Assembly: GCF_947179165.1 (NCBI RefSeq)
Contig: NC_077237.1
Location: 85,102,341-85,166,340, forward strand
Direction: 5' to 3'
Source of the DNA: Solanum dulcamara
Lineage: Eukaryota > Streptophyta > Magnoliopsida > Solanales > Solanaceae
Length of the DNA: 64,000 nt
Below are positions 24,014 to 37,083 of this stretch, piece by piece (positions within the stretch are counted from its first letter, which is position 1; each line of letters opens with the position of its first letter). The notes below the pieces were generated by a model that searched no databases, was not told where the DNA came from, and was given only the letters and a program-made list of their open reading frames with translations. The translations under genes and the position numbers were made by a program.

Positions 24014-24666
24014 AACATTTACACTTTCAGAGGCACAAGGAGAGAAGAAGTAGACGACATTGATGAGATATTTAAGCTGTTGGATGACAAAGTCAGTAAA
24101 AAGGAAGAACTGAAAGCATTAGAGCCAAATTTAATATAAACTTAATAATTCACATGTTAGTATATATATATGGTAAATAAGAAAATATCTGAATTTAAAT
24201 CAAACAGGTGAAATTTGTAATGGTTTCTTTGTCTTCTCCGGTCCACATAGTAAGTGATACATCCATTACTATTACTTATACGTACTTGGATTTTCAGCCT
24301 AAATGTTGTAGATTGCTAACAATTGTGATTGTAGTCTATTTTTTTTAGAATAATTCAATTATGTAACTTTATGAAAGCTTTGACCATATTATAATTGAGG
24401 TTGTATTCAACTCTTATGATATTGAATTTTTTTCCCATGATTCTCATTTTTAATTTGCCGTTTGAATTTTTACAAGAAAATGAAGTTATCAATCTTTTAT
24501 TACATTCAAGTAGCCTTCTTGTACTGATGAATCAAAGAAACTAACGATGTGAATATATGTGTATGGTGACAATGCAAACACAATAAAAAGGGGAAGCATA
24601 TTCTACACTTGATGTACAACAATACAAGCTGACAATATGCAAGTTCAATCCCAAAATTGGCAGATG
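24014..24666. other. UPL5 downstream flank with an exon-like remnant
   Basis: Includes the presumed UPL5 3' UTR. At about 24031-24139, on the plus strand, an AG-preceded open frame encodes a charged peptide (REEVDDIDEIFKLLDDKVSK) ending in TAA. It looks like a stray last exon, but I do not recognise the source gene. Confidence 0.35.
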
Positions 24667-27302
24667 TCACCGGATACCAAAGCTGCAACCAATATGCTCT
24701 TGGGTGATCATGTCGAGTCGTTCTTGCATCAGTGCCCTGGTACCATAAGGAGGAACGCGCATCTGGTAGAAGCATGTTTGTGCAGAAGGCAAAAGTTCAC
24801 AAGACTCCGATGTTCTGCAGATGGAAAGTCTAGAATCTAAACCGCCAAAACCTTGTAGAGGTAGATACTTTATTGAAGTCCAGAAGAAAAGGAGCGCCTT
24901 TCTCTTCTCACCTGACATACACTCAACTATCTGCACGCAATGAAAGAAAACAAACTTTGTTAATTAATATGTGCGGGTGAAAGTGCAAACTTATAAATAC
25001 TGTGAATATATATGACTTAAATCATGTACCTTCCAGAACCAGGATATTTGATGATCACTTTCCTCGTAGCCATTGTAATCTGTATGTGCTTTCCAATCTT
25101 CAATAGAAATTTCACTTCCACTCCCATCAAGCATCTGGTCAAGATCTTCAAGATCTAAACTCCGAAACAAGCAAGTTTGGATACTTAAGGTAGTTATATC
25201 AGCAAAACCTTGAGAAAAATGAGCTATCTGCGGAGCAATTGATGTGATAAATCGATGTTGAATAAGGAGATTAACATACTCCTTCCTATTCTTACTGTTC
25301 ACAACAGTATCTTTCCCGTTGGGACAAAGCTCGATTGTTATTTTGGACCCGAATTCTTCAGCATCACAAACGAAGACCAAGCTAAGTATATCTTGATCCA
25401 CCGTCTCAGGATCCATCTCGAGTATCTGCTTACAGCTACTGTACAAGGAAGGATCTGCATCCCTAATATCCTCCAACGAAATTTCTTCTCCAGCCAATTG
25501 CAAAAAGAACACGCGATCAAACACAACCCCGATTTGTATTTTATGCATTAAAGCCAATGCAATCATCCTACCACAGAAGGAGAAATACTCAAGGTGCAGC
25601 GGGTCCACCTTAGATGCTGCAAGCACAATTCGTAATTTACATTTTAAAAACAATAATAGCATATTCAGTATATCCGACATAAAGGCAATAAAAGGTAATT
25701 ACCTGGATTTGGGAGAAACCTTCTACGATCATTCGGGCAAGCCATAAAGAGAGCCATTTGAGGATTGAAGAGCTCTCGACATACCAAGAAAAACCACTCT
25801 CTCAACACACCAGGTCCAGTAGCTTCTTCATGTTCGAATTCCATTAACAGATCGCCTCGCAGCAATTCAGGATCCACATCTACAATGTATTGAAAGGATT
25901 CTTCCAACAACCGGGATCTGTCAATGAGCATCTCATATGACTCATCCTCTTCTCCGCATCTAGCTTCTTCAAGCATCATCATTGCGAAATGTCTCCTTAC
26001 TTCGAAATTGGTTACCTCCTTATGCTCAATGACCCACTGATAATCATTAAAACTCTTTGCAAATGTCACGATTAGAAAGCATAGTGAAACCTTTCTTTGA
26101 GTTATCTTCTCCCAAAAGACCTCCGAGTTGTTAAACAACTTAGAAATGTTGTTTAACTCTTTCAGTATTACAAGATACTGAGACCACCACGATACGATAG
26201 GCCTGCCTTCATCGTTCAATCCCAACTGATCTTCCATTTTCCTCAAACACAGCTCTATTTTATCAAGCAAATCATATAAAATGAGATGCAAATCAGATAA
26301 AATATGATGCACACTTTCAATTGGAGAGTCGAAAGGTTGTTGCAACAATCCCCTCACCAAACACATGTACTCAGTAAAATCAGGCACAATGCTCCATGAT
26401 AACTCCGTAGACTCAACTGATCCCATACTCAATTCTAACTCACGGGATAACTCAGCCACTACTACATCCCGTACAAACAGAAAAGCATCATTCAATGCTG
26501 ATAATTCCTTAGTAACGTAGTAGTGCCTTGCGACCCCAGTGAACTCTACTATACTACTCTGACAAAACCTGTACAAGGGATCATCAAGCCCAACAACACT
26601 TCTCAGCAGCTTACAAAACACAAAGACCAATCGAGCATATTCATTGTATCTATGCTTAGGCAAATAAGTACTCTTCAATGAGTTGATAAGTCTATGAATA
26701 GATTCATGAGCAATATATTTCTTAGTATTATCTGCTGAAATATAGAGCATTACCAGAGCTGCAGGAGCTGAGGAAGAGATGAATATTTGAAGGTATTGAA
26801 AGGATTCTTCAATATTATCCATTGGAGTCATCGCGAAAAACTGCTTCAACATCCTTATGATATGATGCCCGCGCATAAGAGCTGAAGGATCATTGCTTTT
26901 CAAAATATCGAAGACTACTGAAACTAAGTCATCGATGAGCTGCCACGCCTGAGGATGATCTGTGCTCGGCATTCTACCAATTACAAGTTGTATAGTTGTA
27001 TCGTGTTGGATGGCATAGTCTTCCAATGTTTTATCCAACTCGAGCTCCTTTCCCTGGTAAATTAGTCGTTCCTTTAATGCAGGTATTCCTGTGATTCCCA
27101 TGATTTTATTGTGAATGGATTCCACTGGGTCCGTAGAATGAGCTCGGATAACTATAGTTTCTCCTTTGGGAAACGATCGAACGAAGAACTGAATTGGAGT
27201 TGGATCATTTGATCTCTTTCGCTTTCCGATACAGGATGAAGAAGCTTGATCAGATGAAACTTGATCAAGCTTACGTTGGTTGATGGTATCAGCATCGATC
27301 AT
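24667..27302 (-). CDS. UPL5: HECT E3 ubiquitin-protein ligase UPL5
   Basis: Three exons, 27302-25703, 25616-25030 and 24930-24667, give 816 residues. The protein carries ubiquitin from an E2 on a catalytic cysteine and passes it to a substrate lysine. In order: a basic patch GKRKRS (26-31, possible nuclear signal); a ubiquitin-like domain (about 37-110, with LIYQGKELELDKTLEDYAIQ); a long helical middle; and a C-terminal HECT domain from about residue 470 (EATGPGVLREWFFLVCRELF). The catalytic Cys is about residue 782 in LPSAQTCFYQM, and the protein ends ITQEHIGCSFGIR, typical of UPL5. In Arabidopsis, UPL5 degrades WRKY53 and restrains leaf senescence; the same role here is inference. All intron phases close. 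The start is the only plausible ATG, 99 bp from a TATA box. Confidence 0.95.
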
Positions 27303-27400
27303 TTCGAAGTGAAGTGAAAAATGATTTTATGATAAAGCTAAAATTTTCAGGTTTGTAATGAAAACGGGAGTGTGGTTTGTTAAAACTTAACAGGATTCAA

Positions 27401-27408
27401 TTTATAGG
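27401..27408 (-). promoter_or_regulatory. TATA box of UPL5
   Basis: CCTATAAA on the minus strand, 99 bp upstream of the ATG at 27302, predicts a 5' UTR of about 70 nt. Motif match only. Confidence 0.5.
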
Positions 27409-30191
27409 ACTAGATGGGAAAATAGTCAAATAGTTATATGGATGGATAATAAATTATTAATATTATCATTAGAAAAATTAGATTTTGTACTATAAAATCT
27501 TTTTTTCTTTAATTTTTTTCCCAAAATGGTCAAAATGGTGATTAATTAGATTTTTTCCCAAAATGGTCTTTTTTTTTCTTTGTTCCAAGTTCTTTGATTT
27601 TGGGCAATAAATCTAATTATGAGCCCATCCTAATTAATGAGAAATATTTAGTTGTCATTAAGTAGTAAAACTAGTATGTTGAAAAAGTATATACATGCAT
27701 AAAGTGATTTAATTTGTTGGTTATTAAATTGGTCAAATTAATATATTCATGAATGACATACATCATAAAATTTTGTAATTTGTACCTAATATTGATGAGA
27801 TATCTATTGCTTGAAAATAAATGAATGATTGGTGATCAATCATTAGCGTTTACGAGTTTTTTTTAAAGGTGAATCAATTGCTTTATAATAGTGAACATGA
27901 AGAGGTAAATTAATATATATATATATATATATTCAAAGATATTTGAGATAAATCATCCATTTGATCGAAGATAATATCAATCAAAATTTACCTCTTATTA
28001 TAATGTGTGCTTCGGGGGGTGGGGGCATGCAGGAAGGAAGTTTGAGCTTGATGCAAATGACTAAAATATCGTCTGCTTAATATGATTATCAATTAAATAA
28101 AAAATTATAATAATAATATGTTGTAGTATTTATCCGATGGAGAACTATATATGATATACTGTAATGATTAGTTATCTGAAAATCCATTATGTAATTAGTT
28201 TGTATCGGTAGCAGCAAGATTAAAGGTATTAAGAATGATTTTGCATGGCTCATTCTTCATGCAATTCATCTCACAGTTATTTCTTCTAGAGAATTGACTT
28301 TTTAAAAAATAATTATACTCTTAAGAATAATTGAAATATTTGTGAATTATATAGTATGTTTACTAGATGAAATAATATTAAGGATTTAAGACAAGATGAC
28401 CTTTCTCTATGCTTCTATTGAGCCGAGGGTCTTTCGGAAACAGCCGCCCTACATTGGTAGGAGTCAGGTCTGCGTATACTTTACCCTCCCCAGACTCTAC
28501 GATGTGGGATTGCACTGGGTTGTTGTTGTTGTAAAGCTAAATCAACAAATATAAGTGGAAGAAAGCATCTACTAATGTTTTACTGGACATTATGAATGAA
28601 TTTAAGGGTTGTCCAGCTAGTGGAAGCTATGATTTATGTTCTACATAAAATATAAGAAAAAAATTGAATAGTAAGTGATGAATTGGTTATTCAAAGAAAT
28701 CTAAAGAGTATAGGTTTTACTATCCAAATCATAGTTCAAGAATTACATGATAAGTTACGTACAGATGATGAGTCCACTTCAACTAGATGATTTTTTTCCC
28801 ATCAATCTAAGTTTTGGCGAGCAGATTTACTGGAGAGAGATAGTAGATACATTGATATAGTCGCGACCTATGTCCAATTTGCATTTGTTTTGTATATTTG
28901 ATATGTTCTAAGGACCTTTTGGATTCTAATAAAAATTCTCCACCCAAAATTCATTCATATTCTTTTCCCAAAATTTATAATTTTTCTACCATGTCAAAAT
29001 TCACATAAAAATTAAAATTCAGATCAAAATAATGGAACACATATTGTTTAGTCCGGACACGCACCAAAACGAATTGTTCGCTCAATAGTGTCAAGTGAAT
29101 TGTGAAATATGTTAACGTGCCCTTTGTTCCTTCTGTTTGTCAATTGGACTAATTCTATTTTGCAAAAACAAACAATCTCTTCTATAATGTCCAATCGTAT
29201 ATATATATCATAAATTGACAAATACCGATGTAAGTTGCGTCGATTATACTCTATTCCATAATACTATAACAATAGCAACTTGTCATATTATGTGCATTAG
29301 TTATAAAACACTTAACACTACGATCAATAATAATATTTCATTGAGACTTATCCTAAAATATATCAAAACAATAATGTGTTCCAACCTTGAGAAAAATAGA
29401 AATTCATTAATGTATATCAGAAACTCATAATTGTGTTTACGATGTCAAATCAGCATAAGAAAATCAATCAAGATGACAATTTAACACTTACTATTATTGC
29501 AGTTTACTGCCCGTTCACATAAAACAAACAATATATTTAAGTGTGGATTTTAACTAGTAGATTATTTGGTAAACTCTTAAGTTCGAACATTCGATACTTT
29601 CATTTATACAAACATTTATCATAGGTGAATATTTATGCAACCTTTCTAGAATTTTTAGAGACAATTTTTTAGACAATCCATTCATTAATATGACTTATTA
29701 TGAAACATTATATTCTTGTCAAAAAAAAATGTCTCACTTGTATCTCTTTCATTCTAAAAATTATTTGTAAAAAATACTTTCATGCATAATCATTAAATCA
29801 TTAGCAGCAAATAATATAAATAAAATGTAAACTTACTCCCACAGGTTCTTTGGTATATATACTTATCGAACGGTATTTTTCTTAAATTCAAAGAATACTG
29901 CAATATTATTAAATTTAATATACCATAGTCATTAGATTTGTTTACGTTCATTTATTGAACATGTCAAACATACAAAACAAGTGCAAATGCAACGATGCTG
30001 AAAGAATGAAATAAACGAATAGTAGCAACTAGCAAAAGATTACAACTAAATTTCCGAAAAAATTGTAAACTAGCTAGCTATCTTGAGAATCAATCTTGAT
30101 GAATGAGACTTATGATGGCATTCATGCCAAATTGCACATATGTCGCGACTATACCAAACCAACGTACTCTGGTAACTCTGCTCACCAAAAC
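27409..30191. other. Intergenic between UPL5 and ESV1-like gene
   Basis: No gene seen. It contains an (AT)n run near 27910-27932, an RTE/AU-SINE tail at 28414-28534 (listed), and AT-rich sequence. The last few hundred bases are the probable 3' flank of the ESV1-like gene. Confidence 0.5.
28414..28534 (+). mobile_element. Solo 3' tail of RTE LINE / AU SINE
   Basis: Reads GAGCCGAGGGTCTTTCGG, GTAGGAGTCAGGTCTGCG, CCCTCCCCAGACTC, GTGGGATTGCACTGGG and ends in a (TTG)n tail. This 3' end is shared by Solanaceae RTE-type LINEs and AU SINEs. With no head region visible, it is a strongly 5'-truncated insertion of either type. Confidence 0.75.
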
Positions 30192-33100
30192 TTAGATTGG
30201 TGGGAAGAAATCATCTAGTTGAAGGTCTGGAGGCACAGATGACCCAAAATCAATATTTGGATACACACCAGGAGGTTGTTCTCGGGGTTGTATAGAGAAC
30301 AATTGGCTTGAATCACCAACAACGTCTGCCCATCCGTAGTGAGGCTCAGCCCTTAAATCACAAGTAAGACGTTTTTACTTCGATGTATGTACCAAAATAT
30401 AAAGGAAAACATGCAAACATTGATTCAACAATTCACAATTTTCATTCATCATGGAAGTTTTACTGGAGATAGATGAGTCTAACTTACTCGTAATACGTTT
30501 TTTCATCCACAAACATGTCCCAGTTTTCACCAGTTGTGCTCTTGCCATATTTGTGCACCTTGCTGATTCAGAAAAAAAGTGGCATATCTTGAGTCTTTTT
30601 TGTATTATCATTTTGGGTTTCAACGAGGAAAATGTATCGAGGAAATCAACATGCAACTTGCAAGATATCATAGAACGCAATGAAACGACAAATTTATATT
30701 AATGAAATACCCATTTCCAAAATGCTCCTCTCCCCATGTCCTTGACCACCCTGGATATTAACAAGGAAACAATCAGGATAAATATCACATCAATGTTCAA
30801 AGAAAAGACGGTTATTTTCTTATGGATTCCCTTCGAGCTTGAATAATCAATAATTATAGGAATTAAATTGTGCAAGACATTTCATAAAAGGTTAGTATGC
30901 ATAATTTTATGCAACTGTATAAAAACCGATGTGTGTTGATTTTCGATCTATATTGCCAATATATACATATATGTGTTGATTTTCACCTTATATTACCAAT
31001 ATATACATGGTCTTACCTCCACAAGTAATTCTGACTAGGCTTTTCAATTATTTTCTCATATTTATAGGCTTTTCAGCCATTTTCTTACATCCACTTGAGC
31101 TGCAGAATAAGTTTTCGTGAAATAGCTACTATCACGTCCTTTTTTTTCTTAGAACATGTGGGTGGACTCCGTTCTGCAGCTGAAGTTCCACTTTAACAGA
31201 AGCTTCTGGTTATTGGTTTTTGTTTTAACACCCTAGTCTATTCTGATAAGTAAAAGGTAAATGTCTAACGTCCTAATCCTTTAGGGAGGCAAAAATGTGT
31301 AAATCAAGTTGGACAACAATGGAAAAAAAAAGATAGGACCTACTTTCGCTGCTGGGTGATGCATGCCATGTCTCCCCTTGCCGTGAACCAATGCCACCAA
31401 AAAATTTCTCCTCCCATTTATCTCCCCATTTTGTTCCCAATTCACTTTCTGCCCACTTATCTGTCCTGAGAAAGGAAGTAATAAAATTCTATAAGAAACA
31501 AATTGAGGAGGTGAATCATTTATTAACCACAAATAGGTCATACATATGTCGTTAAGTACGCGAGGTGAATCGTTTTCTAACTAAAAATTGTTAAAATTCC
31601 GGGACTTGAGTTTTTTTCCTCATCAACACATATAGAAGCTTAATGGTTTTTCAGCATACAAGGTATCCATGTGACATAGGATATAAAGTCATTCAAGGTA
31701 GACACAGACTTGAGACTTTTGACCAAATGTGCCAATAGTTTAGCTGGTAAACATAGTTACCAATGCCTACATGAAAAGTCACAACTTACACAAATCATGG
31801 AGTCAGGAACCCAAAAGGAGTAAGAACAGTTGAAAAATAAGATACCTTTTTTAAACAAGGGGAAAATAACATACCATTTACGGACCGATCCTCCTCCATC
31901 ATATTGCTCTCCCCATTTTTCCCACCACGACTGCTCATTTAGTCTACCATACTTGTGAGCTCCTTTCTCTGTCCAACCCTTTGCATCATACTTTTCTGAC
32001 CTGCATCAAAATAGTGTGATCTAAAACACCATATTTGCAGGTTATTTCATTGTTCATGACAACATGATTATGAATCTTCCATTTCGCAAGTCTTACCAAT
32101 TCTCATACCACCCAGCATTCTCCGTACCCGATTTTGCTTGTTTTTGTGCACTCCTCTCTATCCTAGCTAGATTGCTGCAGTAAGAAAATGCAGCGTTATA
32201 TATGTGTAATGGTTTTGTCAAAGCATTAAATACAGTGATATTACAACACCAATGTAACCAGGAGAATTCAGCAGCTTATAATATCACAAAAAGTAGGATA
32301 TACAACCTCCACTCATCTTGATGAAGAACTTCCTGCCATGTTTCCAACCATGAATCTCCTTCAGCATTTCTCCCAGATTTTTCTACGCCTACAATCATTA
32401 AACAAACAAAAACGTGAATAAATTATGAATCCCAGAAGAATATAGTCAAGGAAACTGATATAAAATAAAACTTAGGCATTACCTAATTCTTTGTAACCAG
32501 TCCAGTCACTTTTTTCCCACCACTGTCAAGGAGATCAAGAAATCCAATTAAATGCATCCACCTGGGATGACACTTGATAAGGTTATAAAGAAATGCCAAC
32601 AAATTACTATTGCAAATCAACAATGATCAAGAACCTCCCAGTATATGCTTATCTAGTTGCATATTTGACGACTCAGGCTTATATTCAAGTCTTGATTCAA
32701 GCAATGTTTCTAAAGAGTATGCACAACATTTATAAGCAAAGGATTGATCAATCAGGATAAATAAGTCCTCATAGCTAACCAACAAAATCTCCCTTGTCAA
32801 GAAACATAGTATAGGCTTAAAAACTTGTAACTAGGACAAATTAGAAAAGCCACAATGGATATTCCTATATGCGAACCACTAACTTTTTTCCAACTACCTG
32901 TTAGTTCCATAGAAAGCGAAAACCAACGCAAACTTTAGCTTGAGAGGAAGCTCAATAATATGCAAGCGTGTTTTAACCAAAAACTCCACCGTCTTCAAAT
33001 ATGGACTAGAAAGTGACGTTCTGACACAGCAAAAAAAAAAAAACAGATTCCCTAATTAAAATAACTAATCTGCAGATTCCTTGCAGTCACCAACCTAACC

Positions 33101-35168
33101 AGCACAGATAATTAATTTCTTCTAATAGCTAAATGAGAAAACATCCTGTAGTTCTTGACTAGCAACACCTAAATTTATGTTTCTTCCAGCACCAACATGA
33201 TTAAGTGACCCTAATTTTCATTTTAAGGGAATCAACATCAGTTAAATCTACTTAGGTGTCCTTTATTCCCGAGTTACTATTTTATATTGGCGACCAAACT
33301 TAATAGATTATTTTGAACCAGAAGTCCAGGAAACTAGTGCACTGAGGATATAACTACCAACTTACATAGTTCATATAATTTTCCTGATATCCTTATCAGG
33401 AAAAAAGAAGAGGAAAGTAATTTTCCTTATATTAGGCTTCACATGATCATAAAGCATGGGATCAGGACTGTTACTCTAAATGAAATTCAGCTGCTAAAGT
33501 TCAATTGTTCAAACCCTTTGGTTTCTGATGTGTACAAATATATAGTTTTGCAGCAAAGGAATTTGTAGTTATTGAAGCACTAAACTTATAAATAAAATAA
33601 AAAAGGAATCTTTAACAATACACTTCAAAATTTAGATCAAGATACTCATTCAATTCAAAAAGTGGTATGTGTAAGTACTTGGCAGTTGTCAAGAGTATTT
33701 CCATATAACATGTTGGTTGACTATGTTTCGTATTACAATCTCTTGATACCATAGCAATACAACCTTAATAACATGTGTACCATTTCTTTCCATTCTGAGG
33801 CGCCACAGTGGCTCCGTCCACCCATTTTTGTCCATCGGCATCGGTATCCATTTTCACCAATGTTTTCTCCACTCTTTCGATACCAAGTACTACCATCTTC
33901 GTTAGTCCCAGATTCATTGACATTCTCATTTAGCATATCAATGCCCCACTCTTTCTCGTTAGCAATACCAGTGTCTAGAAAGAAAGCAGAAAATTTATCA
34001 TCAAGTACCATTAAGGCCCTAAAAATATTAGAGGATATGACTAAATCTAGAGTGAACAAAGAGTCTTATGATACCCAAGGAGGCTGGAACCATTAGTACC
34101 TCGTTTTGGTGGAGAGTCATGAGACTGAGGACCTGAATTTCTTGGAGTACAGCGTGGGAAGAACTGTTCTTGCTTTGAAACAAATCGGGATCTACAAAAT
34201 AAAAAACTATTACAAGCAACCAACCAACCAAACATCCCTTTCCAATCAATCATAGCAAAGGAGGCAAAGGGAAAAGTTGAGATGAACATCTTCTGGTATC
34301 CCAGAAACTCAGACTCTTTTAAAATTTCATATCAAGGCTACCAAACATACAACAAATACGATGGTGATTGGACTTCAAGACAGGTTATGGACCTTTACTT
34401 CCATTCTCAGACATTGCTAAGTTCGACCATTTCAGCAGTTTAAACCCAATAGTGAGACCAAGCAACACAAATATATTCTTTTATAGGCAACAAACAAGCG
34501 TTTTTTCTTCAACAAAGAAACTGTCTTTATGAGATAATAACTATTTGTTTAGCAATCATCATAAAAACAACCATAAGACAATTATTTTTCTCCCTAAAGG
34601 CTAATTCACCTAGAAAGCATTAATTTTAAGTTCTATGAAACCAAATCCAATTCTCAACGACTCGAAAATGCAATGACTGAGCTCAAAATAAAAAAGATTA
34701 ACAATTTTTTACATTATTTCACTCACTAAGCTATTCCATTTCAAAAAAAAAAACTCACTCACTAATCTCTTGAAAGCTACCTTTGTAAGATACAACAAAT
34801 AAACCCTCAATCAGTACCCTTATAAAAACACTAAAAGCAAAAGCAATAGCAAAAGAGGAAACTTTGAAGGAAAAAACTCACTTTGGAGATGCAAAGGGCA
34901 TAGTAGAAGAAGCTTGCACTTTAACCCGATAACTATGACTACTATTCTTACTATCAAATCTCCAGTTATCGCATTTCTTGATGCACTTACCTGACCCATT
35001 AATCCCTCTAATTGGTACTACAGAACCCGAACAACAACACTTCACACCAAATACCCTTCTTTTCTTCCTCTGTAACTCTACAAATCCATTTCCAACATAG
35101 ACCCTTTTGAGCTTACCTCCCAGTGGTACCATCAACCCATTGGAAGCCGCCGTCGCTGCCGCCGCCAT
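30192..35168 (-). CDS. ESV1: EARLY STARVATION 1-like starch granule protein (ESV1 family), plastid
   Basis: Eleven exons: 35168-34882, 34191-34100, 33974-33781, 32522-32483, 32388-32307, 32174-32097, 32000-31875, 31465-31344, 30750-30711, 30562-30488 and 30351-30192. All phases close, giving 431 residues. ESV1 and its relative LESV bind starch glucans in plastids and control how starch is packed and when it is degraded. The first 60-80 residues are Ala/Ser/basic, like a transit peptide. From about residue 130 the protein is full of regularly spaced Trp and aromatic motifs (WWEKSDWTGYKELG, WWEKWGEQYDGGG, TDKWAESELGTKWGDKWEEK, WSRTWGEEHFGNG), the family's glucan-binding strand repeats. It ends with an acidic, proline-rich tail. 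The length fits ESV1 (about 430) better than LESV (about 580). The 40-bp exons 4 and 9 would be missed by simple ORF calling. Confidence 0.92.
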
Positions 35169-36015
35169 TGCAATTATTTACGAAAATGCCATTGAAAATT
35201 GAGTTTTATTGGGGGAGTGAAGAATTTGAAGTTCAATTGAAAATGGGAAGAGCAAAAATAAAAATAAAAATAAAAATAAAATTTAAAATATGATCTGAAA
35301 ATTGGTGATGGTGAGCCTGTAAAAATGAGGATTACTGAAAAAAATGGAATATGAATGGCCGTCTTGTATTTGAATTTGTTGCTAAGTTTGATTCTTATAT
35401 TTACGACTTTATTAATTGAATTTTTAAATTCATTCAAAAATAATATTTTAAATCTTTTCTCATTTGATGTGTGTAAGTATAGTAGCTCGTTTTACATGTA
35501 AAATTACATGTTATTTTTAGTGACATATAAAATATTAAATGTACAATAACAACAATTTAGTAGAACTTCACAACGTGGGATTTGAACATAAAATATTAAA
35601 TATTAAAAAATAAAAAAAAGGTATACTTTTCTAAATTCTGAAAATGTTAACATTATGTTCTTCATATTTTCTCTCAAATTAAGAGCTAAATAGATCAAAT
35701 TCTTATATATTTGACTTGAGTTTTACATTACAAGTTCACAAATACAAACCCAACAAATCCTCATCACAATTTTGAATTAATTTCATAATTAACAAAACTC
35801 ATTTATTGTTCTTCAAGCTTCCTCAAGTTTATCAATGAATTTTTTCAATACTCAATATCACTCTTCACATTATACAAACAATTCAAAAGATACTTACAAA
35901 ATTAAAACTTTCAAGAATGAAAATGTGGCGGAATAAAAAATGGTCAAAGATGGTATTGATTGTAGAAAAAAATAATTGAAAATGCATTTAGAAATAGGGA
36001 TAAAAAATTTGGTTT

Positions 36016-36157
36016 GGGGGGGGGGGGGGGGAGAAAGGGGGTTGATGTTAAGAAGATGAAGAAGAAGGGGATAGGTATGATGGGTGGATACAAAAAAGAA
36101 GAAAAAGAGGGCGGGGAAGAAGAAAGTTGGGGGTGTAAGGGTGTGGGGGGGGGGGGG
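36016..36157 (+). repeat. Purine-rich block with G16 and G13 runs
   Basis: A 16-G run (36016-36031) and a 13-G run (36145-36157) bracket a GA-rich stretch. Such runs can form G-quadruplexes and often vary in length. The block lies about 0.85-1 kb upstream of the ESV1-like start codon. Exact run lengths may be affected by sequencing. Confidence 0.6.
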
Positions 36158-36814
36158 CGATGGCCGGAAGTAAGAAGGTTTTTTTTTTTAATTACAGTTT
36201 TTTTCAGTTTTTTTTAATTTTAATAATTTTTTAATGTAAAATATTTAATCTCACCCGCTTTAAAACACGTATAATAATGTATTTTTCTAATTCAGCAACA
36301 TTAATTCCACGTAAGTTCGGTTGATGATCAGAGGAATTTAAAATATTGTGTTTTGATGAGTTAAATAATTCAGTTGATAAACTCATAAGTATAAGGATCC
36401 AAATTACCAATGGAGCTAAATATAAAGGTCTCTGAAATCATTCCGTCTTTAATTTAAGAAATTTTATAAAAGTGGGTTCCATGGGCTCTGTGTATTTGTA
36501 TTCATGTTGTCACGTGTCACTTGTGGTGACTCAGCATGGCCCATCTTGATAGAATATTTCCAAACGGCAAAATCTTTTTAATCTTAATTAATACATGTCA
36601 TAGGAGTATTATTATTCTTTTAATTTCTTATTGCGATCATGTGATCCTTTGAAGATTTGTAACTATTCACTCTCCATTGTTCCATTATTTTAATTTATGT
36701 GTCATTATTATATTATAAGTTGCGAGTTTTATCATCACATATGTAATAGTAATATATTATAAAGTTAGAATCTTTACTAAATTTCTTTTAATATAACAAT
36801 GTATTCCGTGGCGG

Positions 36815-37083
36815 AACCAGGAATTTTATGAAGGGGGGTCAAAAAAAATTAAACACGCTAATCAGAAAAAAAAATGCGCTTATTAGGATTCGAACCCACG
36901 AGCTGAGACAAGCTAAGACAAAATATTGAACCTCATTTGCCACTGAGCTAGTCCTTTGGCTTATGCTTAGAGGGTTCAATATTAAATATATACACATAAA
37001 TTAAAAAATTTATCTTATATATACAATGTAATTTTTTAACGAAGAGATTCGAATGAACCCCTCACTTGCACGTGGGTCCGCCC
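36815..37083 (+). mobile_element. Non-autonomous hAT-like element with tRNA-like insert, copy D
   Basis: The left end CGTGGCGGAACCAGGAATTT and the right end GTGGGTCCGCCCCTG match copies A-C. Flanks are AATGTATT and AATGTATC, an 8-bp duplication with one mismatch (the exact left boundary is uncertain by one or two bases). Unlike copies A-C, it contains about 90 bp that on the minus strand read like a tRNA gene: GGACTAGCTCAGTGGC (A box) and GGGTTCGAATCC (B box). Confidence 0.75.

Noticed and set aside
36815..37083. A functional tRNA gene inside copy D (and the similar one in copy F).
   Set aside because: A-box and B-box matches are present but I cannot form a complete cloverleaf with matching acceptor arm; treated as tRNA-like.
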